Shown here piece after piece: positions 9,694-18,916 of a DNA stretch of 64,000 nt (position 1 is the first letter of the stretch; each line of letters begins with the position of its first letter). Location of the stretch: the NCBI RefSeq assembly GCF_002019605.1, contig NZ_KV917368.1, forward strand, positions 589,809 through 653,808, read 5' to 3'. The notes under the pieces were generated by a model, which was not told the origin of the DNA, did no database searches, and was given only the letters and a program-made list of their open reading frames with translations. The translations under genes and the position numbers were made by a program. Source of the stretch: Alkalihalobacterium alkalinitrilicum. GTDB taxonomy: Bacteria; Bacillota; Bacilli; Bacillales; Bacillaceae_F.

Positions 9694-10355
9694 ATGAAAG
9701 TTTTAATCGCACCTGATTCTTTAAAGGTAGTTTGTCAGCCCTCGATGTTTCACACTGTATGAAGAAGGGAGTTCAACAATCGTTACCAGGAGCAACTATC
9801 GATTGTTAACCTTTAGCAGATGGAGGGGAAGGAACGATCGACGAATTAATTTCAAATACGAATGGCCAGATTTATACAGAACATGTGCAAGGTCCTCTTG
9901 GAGAAGTTGTTACTGCAAAGTGGGGAATGTTGGGTGATGGAATGACGGCAATTATTGAAATGGCTGAAGCTCCAGGTATCACATTGTTGCCATCTCATAA
10001 ACTTAATCCGTTGAAAACATCTACTTATGGGACTGGACAGTTAATAAAAAGTGCAATGGATAAGGGATGTAAAAAAATAACAATCGGAATTGGCGGTAGT
10101 GCGACGAATGATGGTGGTGCTGGAATGGCTTCGGCACTAGGGGTTAAATTTTTTGATAAAAATGAGGTTGAATTAGAACCTGGTGGAGGGAGCCTTGCGG
10201 TAATGTACCAAGGGGAAATTGTAGAGACCTTCACTCATTGGGAACGTGAGCAACTTAAGCATCCCTATTCACAATTACTCTTTGATACAATGAATAAAGG
10301 ACAAAAGATTCATAGGGGATGGCCGATTGTATCGAAAAGTACCTTGTCAATGTGA
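9694..10355 (+). pseudogene. glycerate kinase remnant joined to an ABC-ATPase C-terminal fragment
   Basis: The first part is glycerate kinase (GarK/GlxK family): MKVLIAPDSLK, then, after shifts, ADGGEGTIDELIS, GPLGEVVTAKWGML, TYGTGQLIKSAMDKG and GIGGSATNDGGAGMASALG. A missing T near 9721 breaks the frame and a TAA interrupts near 9807, so the start is dead. After GGGSL (about 10195) the match to glycerate kinase stops abruptly. The next residues, AVMYQGEIVET and KHPYSQLLFDTM, look like the C-terminal region of an oligopeptide/nickel ABC-transporter ATPase. This indicates a deletion or recombination junction. Neither half can be functional. Confidence 0.75.
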
Positions 10356-10978
10356 CAAATACTATATTTCTGTTCGATTAGGAGAATCGGGAGAGATGCA
10401 TTGCTTTGTCATAATCGCCACTAAATAATACAATTGTTGTTTTTTCTTTATGTCATAGTTGTTCCTCCTCTTAATGACAAAGTATATGTTTCTCCTGTTC
10501 AAGCACTCATACCTGGAATTACATTAATCACATTAACATTTACTCTATTAAAAGGGCTATATTGATCGGCAAGAAAAATTTTTATCTAACACAATATGAA
10601 CATCGCGTTGTAAATTTCTCTATTTTATCAAGTAACAAAGCATAAAGCTAAATGAACTGAAAATTGAAGGAAATTGAATTATGCCAACACATTCTCATAC
10701 TCTTGCGCAAGCCGACTCGAAGCGCTAGAAAGCACTTGCTTTGTTATATAATTGAATGAGGAAACACTTTTAACGTGAAAACAAGCCATTCTCAAGAAAA
10801 ACACATCTAGACATAAATGAAGAATTAACATAGGTGTTTTATGGGGGATAGATGAATAAGTCGGTTTAAAACAACCATTCAAAATTTTCACAGTATACTA
10901 AATGGGTCATTATTGGTATAATATTATCATTATTGATAATGATAATATTATACCAGTGGCCCATATAGGAGGTAATTT
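10356..10978. other. gene-poor decayed spacer
   Basis: No intact gene seen. The first part continues the degraded ABC-ATPase remnant. Around 10450-10563 a short open stretch reads VVPPLNDKVYVSPVQALIPG then hydrophobic residues up to a stop, which looks like the end of a lost membrane protein. The right end holds a strong inverted repeat described separately. Confidence 0.5.
10915..10954. promoter_or_regulatory. 18-bp perfect inverted repeat upstream of hydrolase gene (candidate operator)
   Basis: GGTATAATATTATCATTA (10915-10932) and its exact complement (10937-10954) flank a 4-base TTGA centre, 25 bases before the ATG of the hydrolase gene. The right half contains two GATAAT hexamers in a row, reminiscent of Fur-type sites, and both arms contain TATAAT-like promoter elements. 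The second gene of the operon encodes an HTH regulator, which could bind here. Confidence 0.6.
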
Positions 10979-11935
10979 ATGATGAATAGAAGAGAAGAAC
11001 GAATTAAAATCGAAGAAAAAGCCTTGTTAGGTGCAACAATATCGTTTCCCGAATCGACTGAACAAAAGGTTCCAGCAGTTTTATTAATTGCTGGGTCGGG
11101 TGCAGGTGACCGGGATGGGAACATGCCTAAATTACAACTTAATCTTTATAAAATGATTGCAGATGGATTAGCTGAAGCAGGATTTATTTCCCTCCGCTAT
11201 GATAAAAGAGGTGTTGGAGAAAGTGAAGGGGAATTAAACAAAGTTGGATTATGGGATTTAGTTGATGATGCTGAAAGTGCATTACAGTTTTTAAGAAATC
11301 TTACTAACGTTGATCAAGAGCAGGTATATGTGTTAGGTCATAGTGAAGGAACAATATTAGCGACGGCTCTTAATGAGAGAGCATCACTAGCGGGGTTAAT
11401 TCTTATCGCAGGAGCTGCTGATACAATAGAAGAAGCGACTAAATATCAGCGAGAATTAGCTTATGAAGAATTAAATAATGAGTCAGGAATCAAAGGTTGG
11501 TTAATAAAAAAATTAAAAATTACAAATAAAGCAGAAAAGAAAACTCAAAAGATTTTCGCTAAAATGTCTAAGAGTGACAAAGATGAAATTCGAGTTCAAC
11601 TTTTTGCCAAGCTACCAGCTAAATGGTTTAGAGAGCATTTCCAATTTGACCTTTATGGTTCAATGGAAAATATCACTTGTCCTGTCCTTGCGATCAATGG
11701 TACAAAAGATATACAAACGAAAGTTGAAAATGTCTATAAAGTACCTGAACTTGTTAATGGACCATCGGAAGTACATGTGATTGAAGGAATGAATCATATT
11801 TTAAGGTATCAAGAAGGTGATGTTTCCATTCAAAAAGTAAAAAGCGTATATCAAGCGCAAGCGAGTAAACGATTACATCCCGACCTAATGCATATCATTA
11901 CGAATTGGCTAGAGAGAAATCATGCAGGGAGGTAA
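10979..11935 (+). CDS. alpha/beta hydrolase
   Basis: 318-residue cytoplasmic serine hydrolase. The nucleophile elbow is GHSEG near residues 120-124; YDKRGVGESEG before it is the typical oxyanion-side loop of the BAAT/dienelactone-like group. Catalytic Asp is probably in NGTKDIQT and His in GMNHILR near the C-terminus. SD AGGAGGT lies seven bases before the ATG at 10979. The 3' end overlaps the next regulator gene, so the pair is an operon. Substrate unknown. Confidence 0.85.
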   Translation: MMNRREERIKIEEKALLGATISFPESTEQKVPAVLLIAGSGAGDRDGNMPKLQLNLYKMIADGLAEAGFISLRYDKRGVGESEGELNKVGLWDLVDDAESALQFLRNLTNVDQEQVYVLGHSEGTILATALNERASLAGLILIAGAADTIEEATKYQRELAYEELNNESGIKGWLIKKLKITNKAEKKTQKIFAKMSKSDKDEIRVQLFAKLPAKWFREHFQFDLYGSMENITCPVLAINGTKDIQTKVENVYKVPELVNGPSEVHVIEGMNHILRYQEGDVSIQKVKSVYQAQASKRLHPDLMHIITNWLERNHAGR

Positions 11936-11939
11936 AAAA

Positions 11940-12467
11940 GTGTCAAAGGGAGATGTTATCTTACATCCAGTTAGAATGCGAATTATTCAATCATTATTAA
12001 AACGATCACTAACAGTTCAAGAACTAATGGAGTGGCTTCCTGATATTCCACAAGCTACATTATATAGGCAATTAAAGGTGTTAACAGATAGCCATGTGAT
12101 ATACATTTCAAATGAGAGGAAGGTTAGAGGTACATTTGAACGAACATATTCATTAAACAGAGACTCTGCTACTTTTTCTACTTCGGAAGCCCATGAATTG
12201 AGTAAGGAAGAACATATGAAATATTTTATGACTTATTTCACCAATCTCATGCAAGGTGTTGAAGAGTATTTAGAGGGTGATGAGTTAGATATGGAGAAAG
12301 ATGGGTTTGGTTATCGTCACATTGATTTATTTTTAGATGATGATGAGTTTTCTAATTTAAAGAAGGACCTCGTTGCTGTGGTAAAAAGATATTCAGATAA
12401 CGAACCAAACCATAAGAGGCGTAGAAGGACAATTGCTACAGTTTTTATTCCTGAAAGGAAAAAATAA
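11940..12467 (+). CDS. ArsR-type winged-helix transcriptional regulator
   Basis: About 175 residues. N-terminal winged-helix: LHPVRMRIIQSLLKRSLTVQELMEWL then IPQATLYRQLKVLTDSHVI, the HTH_20/ArsR-like fold. The C-terminal half is acidic with a basic tail (PNHKRRRR). I use GTG 11940, seven bases after AGGGAGGT, rather than the in-frame ATG 18 bases earlier that sits before the binding site. It starts inside the end of the hydrolase... and ends without an evident terminator. Likely controls its own operon via the inverted repeat at 10915-10954; inference. Confidence 0.78.
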   Translation: MSKGDVILHPVRMRIIQSLLKRSLTVQELMEWLPDIPQATLYRQLKVLTDSHVIYISNERKVRGTFERTYSLNRDSATFSTSEAHELSKEEHMKYFMTYFTNLMQGVEEYLEGDELDMEKDGFGYRHIDLFLDDDEFSNLKKDLVAVVKRYSDNEPNHKRRRRTIATVFIPERKK

Positions 12468-12648
12468 TGGGATAGTTGGATTCGACCCATCTAGACCTCA
12501 CTAATAATGGTTTGATCTAGGAATACCAAAGTTTTTAGTATTTTAACATTCGAATAGGTTTCGGTGATTTTAATTATTTTCTAGTATTTTATAACTTTGT
12601 TGATTCAGGCCCTCTTCATGGCACTCTTATATAAAGGTGGTAACATTC

Positions 12649-13119
12649 ATGAGTAACTATGGCAGTCTCCATGAAAAAGAAGAAAGAAACGTTTTGGTTT
12701 TTGAACGTAAATATCCATTTAGTCCTGTAAAAGTATTTCGTTCTATAACGGATCCTGATCATTTCACTCAGTGGTATCCATTTGCAACTGGAGATATAGA
12801 TCTTTGTGTTGGTGGAAAGATAAAGTTCGATGATGGTGAAGGGTCAATCTATGAGGCAGTTATTACCGAATTAAATCCTCCATATTCTTTTTGTTTTCGG
12901 GAAGTTGATGATTTGTTAGACATGAGCATACATGTAGCGGATCAAGGGTGCACCATGACGTTTTGCCATACGTTTGATGATCAAGCAATGGCGATATATA
13001 TAGCTGCAGGATGGCACAGATGCTTAGATGTCCTTGGTCAATTAATCCATGGTCGACCAATAGAATGGGAAGATAATGCACTAGAATTACGTGAATACTA
13101 CAAAAGAAAGTTTGTATAA
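12649..13119 (+). CDS. SRPBCC-domain protein (AHSA1-like)
   Basis: About 156 residues of the START/SRPBCC superfamily (activator of Hsp90 ATPase homologue-like). FERKYPFSPVKVFRSITDPDHFTQWYPF is the usual opening strand and helix; IDLCVGGKIKF, ITELNPPYSFCF and a C-terminal helix starting AAGWHRCLDVLGQLIHG follow. ATG 12649 is preceded by AAAGGTGG; an in-frame GTG lies inside that site. Binds a hydrophobic ligand by family analogy; no specific role visible. Stands alone. Confidence 0.8.
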   Translation: MSNYGSLHEKEERNVLVFERKYPFSPVKVFRSITDPDHFTQWYPFATGDIDLCVGGKIKFDDGEGSIYEAVITELNPPYSFCFREVDDLLDMSIHVADQGCTMTFCHTFDDQAMAIYIAAGWHRCLDVLGQLIHGRPIEWEDNALELREYYKRKFV

Positions 13120-13896
13120 AAATTAAACAATTTTAGTTAACTTACATATATGTTGGATAAGTAATACGAACAACAATAGTTGGTCGTTTATTTGATGTTG
13201 GAATTCACGTATGAATGCTGTGCTTTTTGTATAGAAAAATGGCCCAGTATAATAAACTGGACCATTACTTGCATTTATATCCAAAGTAATGAGTCCATCT
13301 TTTATACCCTCTCATGTTATGAATTGCTTCCCTTACAATCTTCTACAAAACAGTAGGATCTGCCATTACAACAGTGCTGCCACTAACAACTTTAATTATA
13401 AAATTCAACAATCACCGAATTTGCAGATTAGCCAAATCATTTATAATTAATCCACATTAAATATCAACATTTCAATTGCAAATAAATTTTCTATTCTGGC
13501 TTGTAATTCAATAACTTTTCTACTTTCTTTTCCAATTCTTCAATTCTGGTTTCCTGTTGAATAAAGACTGTAAATATAACTGCTAATAGGAATGCAAGTA
13601 AAATAGTAATATACCAAATATTGCTTAGGATAAGACCAGCAAAGAATTTAACATTATTCCAAGTATGACTTCTTCACTAAACTGCTTAGTTCGTGTAAGA
13701 ACATTTCCTCACAATCTCTATATGCATTTTAACATAAATATCCAATCATCGTCATTCGTAATGTGCAGTTAAAATAAACATTACCTATCTGTTTGATAAA
13801 AATTGCTTAAGCATGGTATAAGTGTAAAAGAAGCAGGGACATTTTGGTTTTAATTTCGGGATAAGGATTTGGCCTGGTATCCCTAAATGAGAGGAT
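13120..13896. other. long gene-poor spacer with hairpin and small-protein remnant
   Basis: Nearly 780 bases. An 11-bp hairpin with one mismatch (13238-13248 with 13256-13266) follows the SRPBCC gene and may end its transcript, although no T run follows. A minus-strand remnant of a small membrane protein lies at 13491-13673. I see no intact gene elsewhere. Confidence 0.5.
13491..13673 (-). pseudogene. small membrane protein remnant lacking a start codon
   Basis: Minus-strand frame of 60 codons reading SHTWNNVKFFAGLILSNI, then a strongly hydrophobic segment, then a charged coiled-coil tail RIEELEKKVEKLLNYKPE before TAG. The design, one transmembrane helix plus a coiled coil, looks like a genuine small protein, but a TGA precedes the frame and no start codon or binding site is visible. 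Probably a 5'-truncated relic. Confidence 0.4.
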
Positions 13897-13908
13897 TTGA
13901 ATTTGAAT

Positions 13909-14892
13909 ATGAAAGATAATTTTTGGCGTGATTTACCACGACCTTTTTTTATACTGGCACCAATGGAAGAAGTGACGGATGTTGTTTTTCGCCATGTAGT
14001 AAGCGCGGCAGCCAGACCTGATGTGTTCTTTACAGAGTTTGCAAACAGTGAGAGTTATTGTCATCCAGAGGGAAACCAAAGTGTACGCGGACGTTTGACT
14101 TTTACAGAGGATGAACAACCAATTGTAGCCCATATATGGGGAGATAAGCCTGAATACTTTCGGCAAATGAGTATTGGTATGGCGAAACTTGGGTTTAGGG
14201 GGGTGGATATCAATATGGGCTGTCCTGTACCTAATGTGGCACGGTATGGGAAGGGAAGTGGCCTTATCCGTCGTCCAGAAGTTGCAGCAGATTTAATACA
14301 AGCAGCAAAAGCAGGAGGATTGCCTGTAAGTGTAAAAACAAGGCTTGGTTTCACGGATGTAGACGAATGGCACGAATGGCTGACGCACATATTGAAACAA
14401 GATATTGTTAATCTTTCCATTCATCTGCGGACAAGAGAGGAAATGAGCAAAGTAGATGCTCATTGGGAGCTCATCCCTGAAATTAAGAAACTTCGTGACC
14501 AGGTAGCACCAGATACACTCTTGACGATCAATGGGGATATTCCTGATCGTCAAACTGGCTTGAAACTCGTAGATCAATATGGTGTTGATGGGGTTATGAT
14601 TGGCCGTGGTATTTTCAATAATCCATTTGCCTTTGAAAAAGAGCCGAAAGATCATAGCAGTAAGGAATTACTTGATCTTTTACGAATACATCTGGATCTC
14701 CTTGATAAATATTCAGAATTAGAGCTACGTCCGTTTAAGGCTCTTCATCGCTTTTTTAAGATATATGTCAAAGGAATTCAAGGAGCAAGTAAATTAAGAA
14801 ATCAACTAATGATCACGGAGTCAACAGATGAAGTGCGTGAATTGCTCGATAACTTTGAATCAAAGAATCTTGATGGAATGGGGGAACAGTAG
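13909..14892 (+). CDS. tRNA-dihydrouridine synthase (Dus family)
   Basis: FMN enzyme that reduces uridine to dihydrouridine in tRNA D-loops. Landmarks: [16 protein letters not shown] at the N-terminus (FMN site), [12 protein letters not shown] near residue 98, [27 protein letters not shown] and [12 protein letters not shown] near the second FMN-phosphate loop. The catalytic Cys is the C of NMGCP. About 327 residues, normal for DusC-like Firmicute enzymes. Start choice: ATG 13909 or TTG 13903/13897; GAGAGG at 13889-13894 fits TTG 13903 best, but homologues I recall begin MKDNFWRDL. Monocistronic. Confidence 0.9.
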   Translation: MKDNFWRDLPRPFFILAPMEEVTDVVFRHVVSAAARPDVFFTEFANSESYCHPEGNQSVRGRLTFTEDEQPIVAHIWGDKPEYFRQMSIGMAKLGFRGVDINMGCPVPNVARYGKGSGLIRRPEVAADLIQAAKAGGLPVSVKTRLGFTDVDEWHEWLTHILKQDIVNLSIHLRTREEMSKVDAHWELIPEIKKLRDQVAPDTLLTINGDIPDRQTGLKLVDQYGVDGVMIGRGIFNNPFAFEKEPKDHSSKELLDLLRIHLDLLDKYSELELRPFKALHRFFKIYVKGIQGASKLRNQLMITESTDEVRELLDNFESKNLDGMGEQ

Positions 14893-15353
14893 AAGTGTCC
14901 CCATTCAAGGGAAAAGCGAAGTAGGACGTTAGACGGGTGTGCTCCCAAAAAGTTAGAGTTTTACTAAGCAGTTAATTGGCTGGTGTGAAGGCAGTATTAA
15001 ACTGGACTCATCCCACCAATTTTTGCTTTATACGTTTGTTTTTTTTAAATCTATATAAGGTTATATGGTCTTGCTATAGAAGTTTCTAGTTAAACTAGAG
15101 GGAGCTTATGTTAAAGAAGAACCTCACTTGCTGCGCAGTGCAATGATACTGGTAATTGATTAAACATCTTAGAGGCGATCACTTATATGGGTGGTCGTCT
15201 TTCGTTTTTAAATCTTACAGTGAAACAAAGGTATTTAATTTTTAACCGACTTTGTTTAAAGCTTTACAGAAAGTAACGAGGATAAGTTTTACAGTGGACT
15301 AATAATTTATTTATAATTGACTAAAAAACTATATTTACTAAGGGAGAAATTTA
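14893..15353. other. gene-poor spacer, possible insertion-sequence scar
   Basis: 460 bases without a gene. The stretch from about 14939 reads TGCTCCCAAAAAGTTAGAG, which resembles the terminal repeat of IS3-type elements, and is followed by sequence typical of an element's non-coding end; no transposase remains. Near 15105-15165 a short open stretch (KEEPHLLRSAMILVID then stop) looks like the C-terminus of a lost gene and runs into a terminator. Confidence 0.4.
15174..15209 (+). terminator. rho-independent terminator (orphan)
   Basis: GGCGATCAC and GTGGTCGTC (15174-15182 with 15191-15199, two G-U pairs) form a stem followed by a T-rich tract. It follows the relic reading frame ending KEEPHLLRSAMILVID, so it probably served a gene now lost. 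Confidence 0.6.
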
Positions 15354-16136
15354 ATGACAAAGAAATCAACATTAGATAATTTTGAAGAATACGATAACCC
15401 CGTATTGTATGATCAAGAGAATGAAGTATATAAAGAAGATGTAAAATTCATAGATAAATGGGCATCTAAGACAGAGGGTTTAATAATTGATTTAGCTTGT
15501 GGAACAGGAAGAGCAACTATTCCTTTGGCAAGTAAGGGATATAACTTGATAGGAGTTGACCTTCATAAAGGAATGTTAAATGAAGCAAAAAGGAAAACAT
15601 CTAATCTTGATTTACAAATAGAGTGGATAGAACAAGATTGTTCCAAATTAGATTTGAATGTAAAAAGTAATCTGATTTATTGCGTAGGGAATTCATTTCA
15701 ACATTTCCTTACAAACGAAGCTCAAGATGGGTTGTTATTTTCTGTAAATAAGCATTTAGAAACGGGTGGAACTTTTATATTTGGAACAAGGTTTCCAAAT
15801 ACAGAGGAATTATTACAGCCAAGTTCAGAGGAATATTGGAAAACTTACATAGATAGTGAGACTCAAAATAAAGTTGATGTATATACGATTAGTCAATATG
15901 ACTCCATAAATCAAGTGCAACACAACACAACAATAAGAAAATTTATAAATAATGATGAAGAAGTAGTCGATGAAGTAAGAACAAATATAAGTTTACGATA
16001 CGTCTTTCCAAAAGAAATGGAACGTATTTTATTTGGAAATGGATTTGAAATAGTAAGTGTTTACAAAGATTGGAATGAAACCCCTATATCAGATGATAGT
16101 TATCAAATGGTTTATGTTTGTAAAAAGATTAGATAG
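15354..16136 (+). CDS. class I SAM-dependent methyltransferase
   Basis: 260 residues. Motif I IIDLACGTGRATIPLAS near residues 44-60, motif II GVDLHKGMLNEAK near 67-79, acidic DCSKLDL near 97, and NSFQHF near 118. This is a small-molecule type methyltransferase (Methyltransf_25-like), with no visible DNA- or RNA-binding part. SD AAGGGAGAAA sits nine bases before the ATG. Substrate unknown. No partner genes. Confidence 0.85.
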   Translation: MTKKSTLDNFEEYDNPVLYDQENEVYKEDVKFIDKWASKTEGLIIDLACGTGRATIPLASKGYNLIGVDLHKGMLNEAKRKTSNLDLQIEWIEQDCSKLDLNVKSNLIYCVGNSFQHFLTNEAQDGLLFSVNKHLETGGTFIFGTRFPNTEELLQPSSEEYWKTYIDSETQNKVDVYTISQYDSINQVQHNTTIRKFINNDEEVVDEVRTNISLRYVFPKEMERILFGNGFEIVSVYKDWNETPISDDSYQMVYVCKKIR

Positions 16137-16435
16137 TAAGCACTTGTCTTATTATTTTCTTATTCAGCTAAGCCCTCCTGTAATCAAAATAGTATTACAT
16201 GTAAATTAATACTTCACTTAATATCCCATTCAGGTCTTACATACAATGGAGTGAAGGCTTGATTCACCCACTGAAATCCCATCAAGAGTAGAGTTGTCTC
16301 AATACTCAATAATGTTATCCGATAGGACAATGTTTTATTTCTTCTCTGAAACACCTTTTTTAAGCCGTGCATTTAAAAGTTGCATATTAAAAAACAGGGG
16401 AGAGATCATGCTTAACAAACAGGGAGGTTATCGAG
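16137..16435. other. short spacer before GerM-like lipoprotein
   Basis: Nothing firm is visible. A small open frame covering 16294-16527 runs over the true start of the next gene in another phase and has no ribosome binding site. Confidence 0.4.
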
Positions 16436-17437
16436 ATGAGGAACTGGTTGCGCTGGATAATGATTATAGGTTGTTTTGTCATTTTAGGCGCTTGCGTACA
16501 GGATGTGGAACAACAACCCCATCATGAAGATGAAGGGGAAATCAACATCCCATTAGAAGAAGAAGTTCCTGCACGAGAAGGTGTTTCAGAGGAGGAGGAA
16601 AATGGTCGAGATGAAGAAGAGCAATTGAGTGACGAACCATCTCTTGATGAGTCGACATTGGTGCCAACACCTGATGAAAAGAGTGAAACCCATCAAGTGA
16701 TATTATACTTCTCAGACCATGATTTAATGGGCACTTATCGGATTGAAACAGAAATAGATGTTAGAACAGGAGAGAATGTTGCAAAGACTGCACTTGAAGC
16801 TTGGTTAAAAGGTCCTGATCACGAAGAATTAACAGGATTAATTGATTCGGAAGTGATCATTGAATATGTTGAAGACGTTGACGGGGTTGCTCATGTTAGT
16901 TTTTCAAAAGCGATTCAGGAAAGTAATCTCGGTTCAACGGGAGAACTCATGATTGCTGAACAGCTGTCGATGATCATGCAGCAATTTGGCTTTGATCGAA
17001 CGCAGATCCTAGTAGAAGGTAGAGTCGGTGAAACGTTGCTCGGTCATCTTTTTACGGGTGATCCAATCGTTGCAGGCGATCCAAACAGCTACCTATGGAT
17101 TGATGAAAAAAAGTCACCTGAAATTGTATTGGAAAACGTTGCTTTCAAAATTTATGAACCTGCTCCAAACACGGAAGTAAAAGACCGTTTTGTTGTACGA
17201 GGATTAGCGAGGGTATATGAAGCAACGGTTTTATACGAATTTGAAGACGGACATTTTATTCTCGATGAAGGATTTACGACAGCTACTGAAGGTGCGCCTG
17301 GTTGGGGAGAATTCGAGATTATCATTGAATTTGATGAAGTCGCAAATCAATCAGGTAGAGTGATCCTTTTTGAAGAAAGTGCAAAAGACGGATCGAGAAT
17401 CAATGAATTGCAAATCCCTGTTAAAGTGACGAATTAG
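16436..17437 (+). CDS. GerMN-domain lipoprotein with Gmad2 domain
   Basis: 333-residue secreted lipoprotein. The N-terminus MRNWLRWIMIIGCFVILGAC has the lipobox LGAC, so Cys 20 is the lipidation site. An acidic Glu/Asp/Pro-rich linker follows to about residue 80. GerMN domain about 84-200: VILYFSDHDLMGTYRIETEI, TALEAWLKGP, VAHVSFSKAIQ and GELMIAEQLSMIMQQF. Immunoglobulin-like Gmad2 domain about 225-333: PEIVLENVAFKIYEPAPNTEV to the end. Similar proteins act in spore formation or germination (GerM) and envelope processes in Bacillaceae. SD AGGGAGG is ten bases before ATG 16436. Monocistronic, with a terminator downstream. Confidence 0.88.
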   Translation: MRNWLRWIMIIGCFVILGACVQDVEQQPHHEDEGEINIPLEEEVPAREGVSEEEENGRDEEEQLSDEPSLDESTLVPTPDEKSETHQVILYFSDHDLMGTYRIETEIDVRTGENVAKTALEAWLKGPDHEELTGLIDSEVIIEYVEDVDGVAHVSFSKAIQESNLGSTGELMIAEQLSMIMQQFGFDRTQILVEGRVGETLLGHLFTGDPIVAGDPNSYLWIDEKKSPEIVLENVAFKIYEPAPNTEVKDRFVVRGLARVYEATVLYEFEDGHFILDEGFTTATEGAPGWGEFEIIIEFDEVANQSGRVILFEESAKDGSRINELQIPVKVTN

Positions 17438-17547
17438 CAATGCTTCTGCCACTTTCATAAGTTTTTAGAAAAAATGCTTCAAACAACGGTTCATCGCACT
17501 AGAGTATAAGATACAAGCGTTTAAGAAAAATTCTTTACTCTTCATTA

Positions 17548-17577
17548 GAATGTCATGAAGTTCATGGCATTCTTTTT
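17548..17577 (+). terminator. rho-independent terminator
   Basis: GAATGTCATGAA and TTCATGGCATTC (17548-17559 with 17561-17572, one G-U pair) followed immediately by five Ts. Ends the GerM-like lipoprotein transcript. A second hairpin, AACTTCTAGCTT/AAGCTAGAAGTT at 17587-17614, has no T tract. Confidence 0.85.
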
Positions 17578-17724
17578 GCGTTTAGTAACTTCTAGCTTTA
17601 ATAAGCTAGAAGTTAATGTTCTTAGGATTAAAACAGCTAGTTGAAACGGGTAAAATTAATAATCAGTAGGAAAGTTCAAGAAAAGGGCAAAGTTGCATAT
17701 TTGAATTTTATTATTCAATTGAAT

Positions 17725-17765
17725 TTGCAAAATATTTTAGTAATACTTATAATGATAGTAATACT
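17725..17765 (+). promoter_or_regulatory. sigma-A promoter flanked by direct repeats (toxin-antitoxin operator)
   Basis: -35 TTGCAA at 17725-17730, exactly 17 bases, then -10 TATAAT at 17748-17753. The identical decamer TAGTAATACT occurs at 17738-17747 and 17756-17765, one just before and one just after the -10 box. This is a natural autoregulatory site for the AbrB-type antitoxin encoded 28 bases downstream. Confidence 0.8.
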
Positions 17766-17792
17766 AAAAATAAAGTAAGGGGTGAAGTTGAA

Positions 17793-18062
17793 ATGGAATT
17801 AGTTAGCGGGAAGATGACGAGTAAAGGACAAATAACAATACCAAAAGAACTTAGAGAAAAGTTAGGTTTAAGTGAGGGTGACCAATTTAAATTTTTAATA
17901 GAAAACGATGAAGTAAGAATAGAACCGGTTAAGAAAAAATTATTAAGTCAAGCAATTGGCAGAATTACTTCTAAAGAGGAAATTGACCTTGAAAAAATGA
18001 GAGAAGTTGCTCACGAAGAAGCGTCTAAACATATTCTATCAGAGGGATTCGAACATGAATAA
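17793..18062 (+). CDS. AbrB/VapB-family antitoxin
   Basis: 89 residues. N-terminal swapped-hairpin (SpoVT/AbrB) DNA-binding domain: GKMTSKGQITIPKELREKLGLSEGDQFKF to about residue 48. The C-terminal part (LLSQAIGRITSKEEIDLEKMREVAHEEA) is the charged tail that normally masks the toxin. SD AAGGGGTGA ends about eight bases before ATG 17793. It overlaps the toxin start by eight bases, so expression is coupled. It should neutralise the PIN toxin and repress the promoter at 17725-17765. Confidence 0.88.
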   Translation: MELVSGKMTSKGQITIPKELREKLGLSEGDQFKFLIENDEVRIEPVKKKLLSQAIGRITSKEEIDLEKMREVAHEEASKHILSEGFEHE

Positions 18063-18465
18063 ATTTCTAGTTGATACAAATGTTCTTATACGACTGCTAG
18101 TTAAAGATGATCCAATTAAATTTAATACTATAGTGAAGCTTGTAGAGAAGGTTGAAAAAAATGAATTAACTTTAGTAATCCCTACTGTCGTAATTGCTGA
18201 AAGTTGTTGGTTGCTAAAGTCTTTCTATAAATTGGATAAACCAAAAATAACTGAGTATTTATTAGATGTAATTGAATCTGAAAATGTTGAAGTAGAGGAA
18301 GATAATGTAATCATTGCACTGAAAATGTATTCGGATAAGAATGTTGATTTTGCTGATGCTTTAATATCGAGCAAATCTAACAGTAAACTTCCTGTATTAA
18401 CATGGGATAAAAAAGATTTTAATAAGTTGGAATGCGAATACTATACTCCTAAAGAATTATTGTAG
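18055..18465 (+). CDS. PIN-domain ribonuclease toxin (VapC-type)
   Basis: 136 residues. PIN-domain acidic residues are visible: VDTNVLIRLLVKDD at the N-terminus (Asp 6), VIAESCWLL (Glu about 44) and NVDFADALIS (Asp about 97/100), followed by LTWDKKDF. VapC-type toxins are metal-dependent RNases that cut tRNA or rRNA; the target here is unknown. ATG 18055 lies inside the end of the antitoxin gene; an earlier in-frame start 48 bases up would add unrelated residues. Active-site set is complete, so it looks functional. Confidence 0.87.
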   Translation: MNKFLVDTNVLIRLLVKDDPIKFNTIVKLVEKVEKNELTLVIPTVVIAESCWLLKSFYKLDKPKITEYLLDVIESENVEVEEDNVIIALKMYSDKNVDFADALISSKSNSKLPVLTWDKKDFNKLECEYYTPKELL

Positions 18466-18916
18466 TTGCACAGTACGAGTCTATTGTGTTTTAATCCATG
18501 TAATGTACCCATCGGATTGTGCAACCTTTCATCGGCATTCATTTCAATTACAACCTTTAAAAATGCCAATCTAATACAGCAAAATTTGAATTCATGATGT
18601 TTGAAGTTTCTCTTTATCATTAGTTGTTTTGGATATGATCAGAGATTACTGTCATTTCAAATAATCTTCTAATCGCTAACTTGACTGAATGTATAGGTTT
18701 AATTTCATGTTGGATTTTTTTCAATAATATCTTCGAAAAGTTGCAAAGCTTTTTGAAACAACGTTTGTTTATCCTTTTAGGCAAGAAGACTCCATCTGAT
18801 TTGTGTTAAGGGCGTTAGCCTAACAAATCAGGTGGAGATGAATTGCCGTCAACCGTTAGTGGGGGTACCTTGACCACCAAATGTATCATATATACTTCTA
18901 GTTCTCTTTAAGTTTG
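18466..18916. other. spacer containing a dispersed-repeat relic
   Basis: No gene found. Bases about 18781-18900 hold a folded sequence: CCATCTGATTT pairs with AAATCAGGTGG, and the inner GTTAAGGG region pairs with CCTAAC. Next comes CCGTCAACCGTTAGTGGGGG, the complement of a motif seen at other places in the window. It resembles an IS200/IS605-type end without its gene. Confidence 0.45.

Noticed and set aside
10679-10891. 70-codon minus-strand frame
   Set aside because: No binding site and no family; sits in a decayed spacer.
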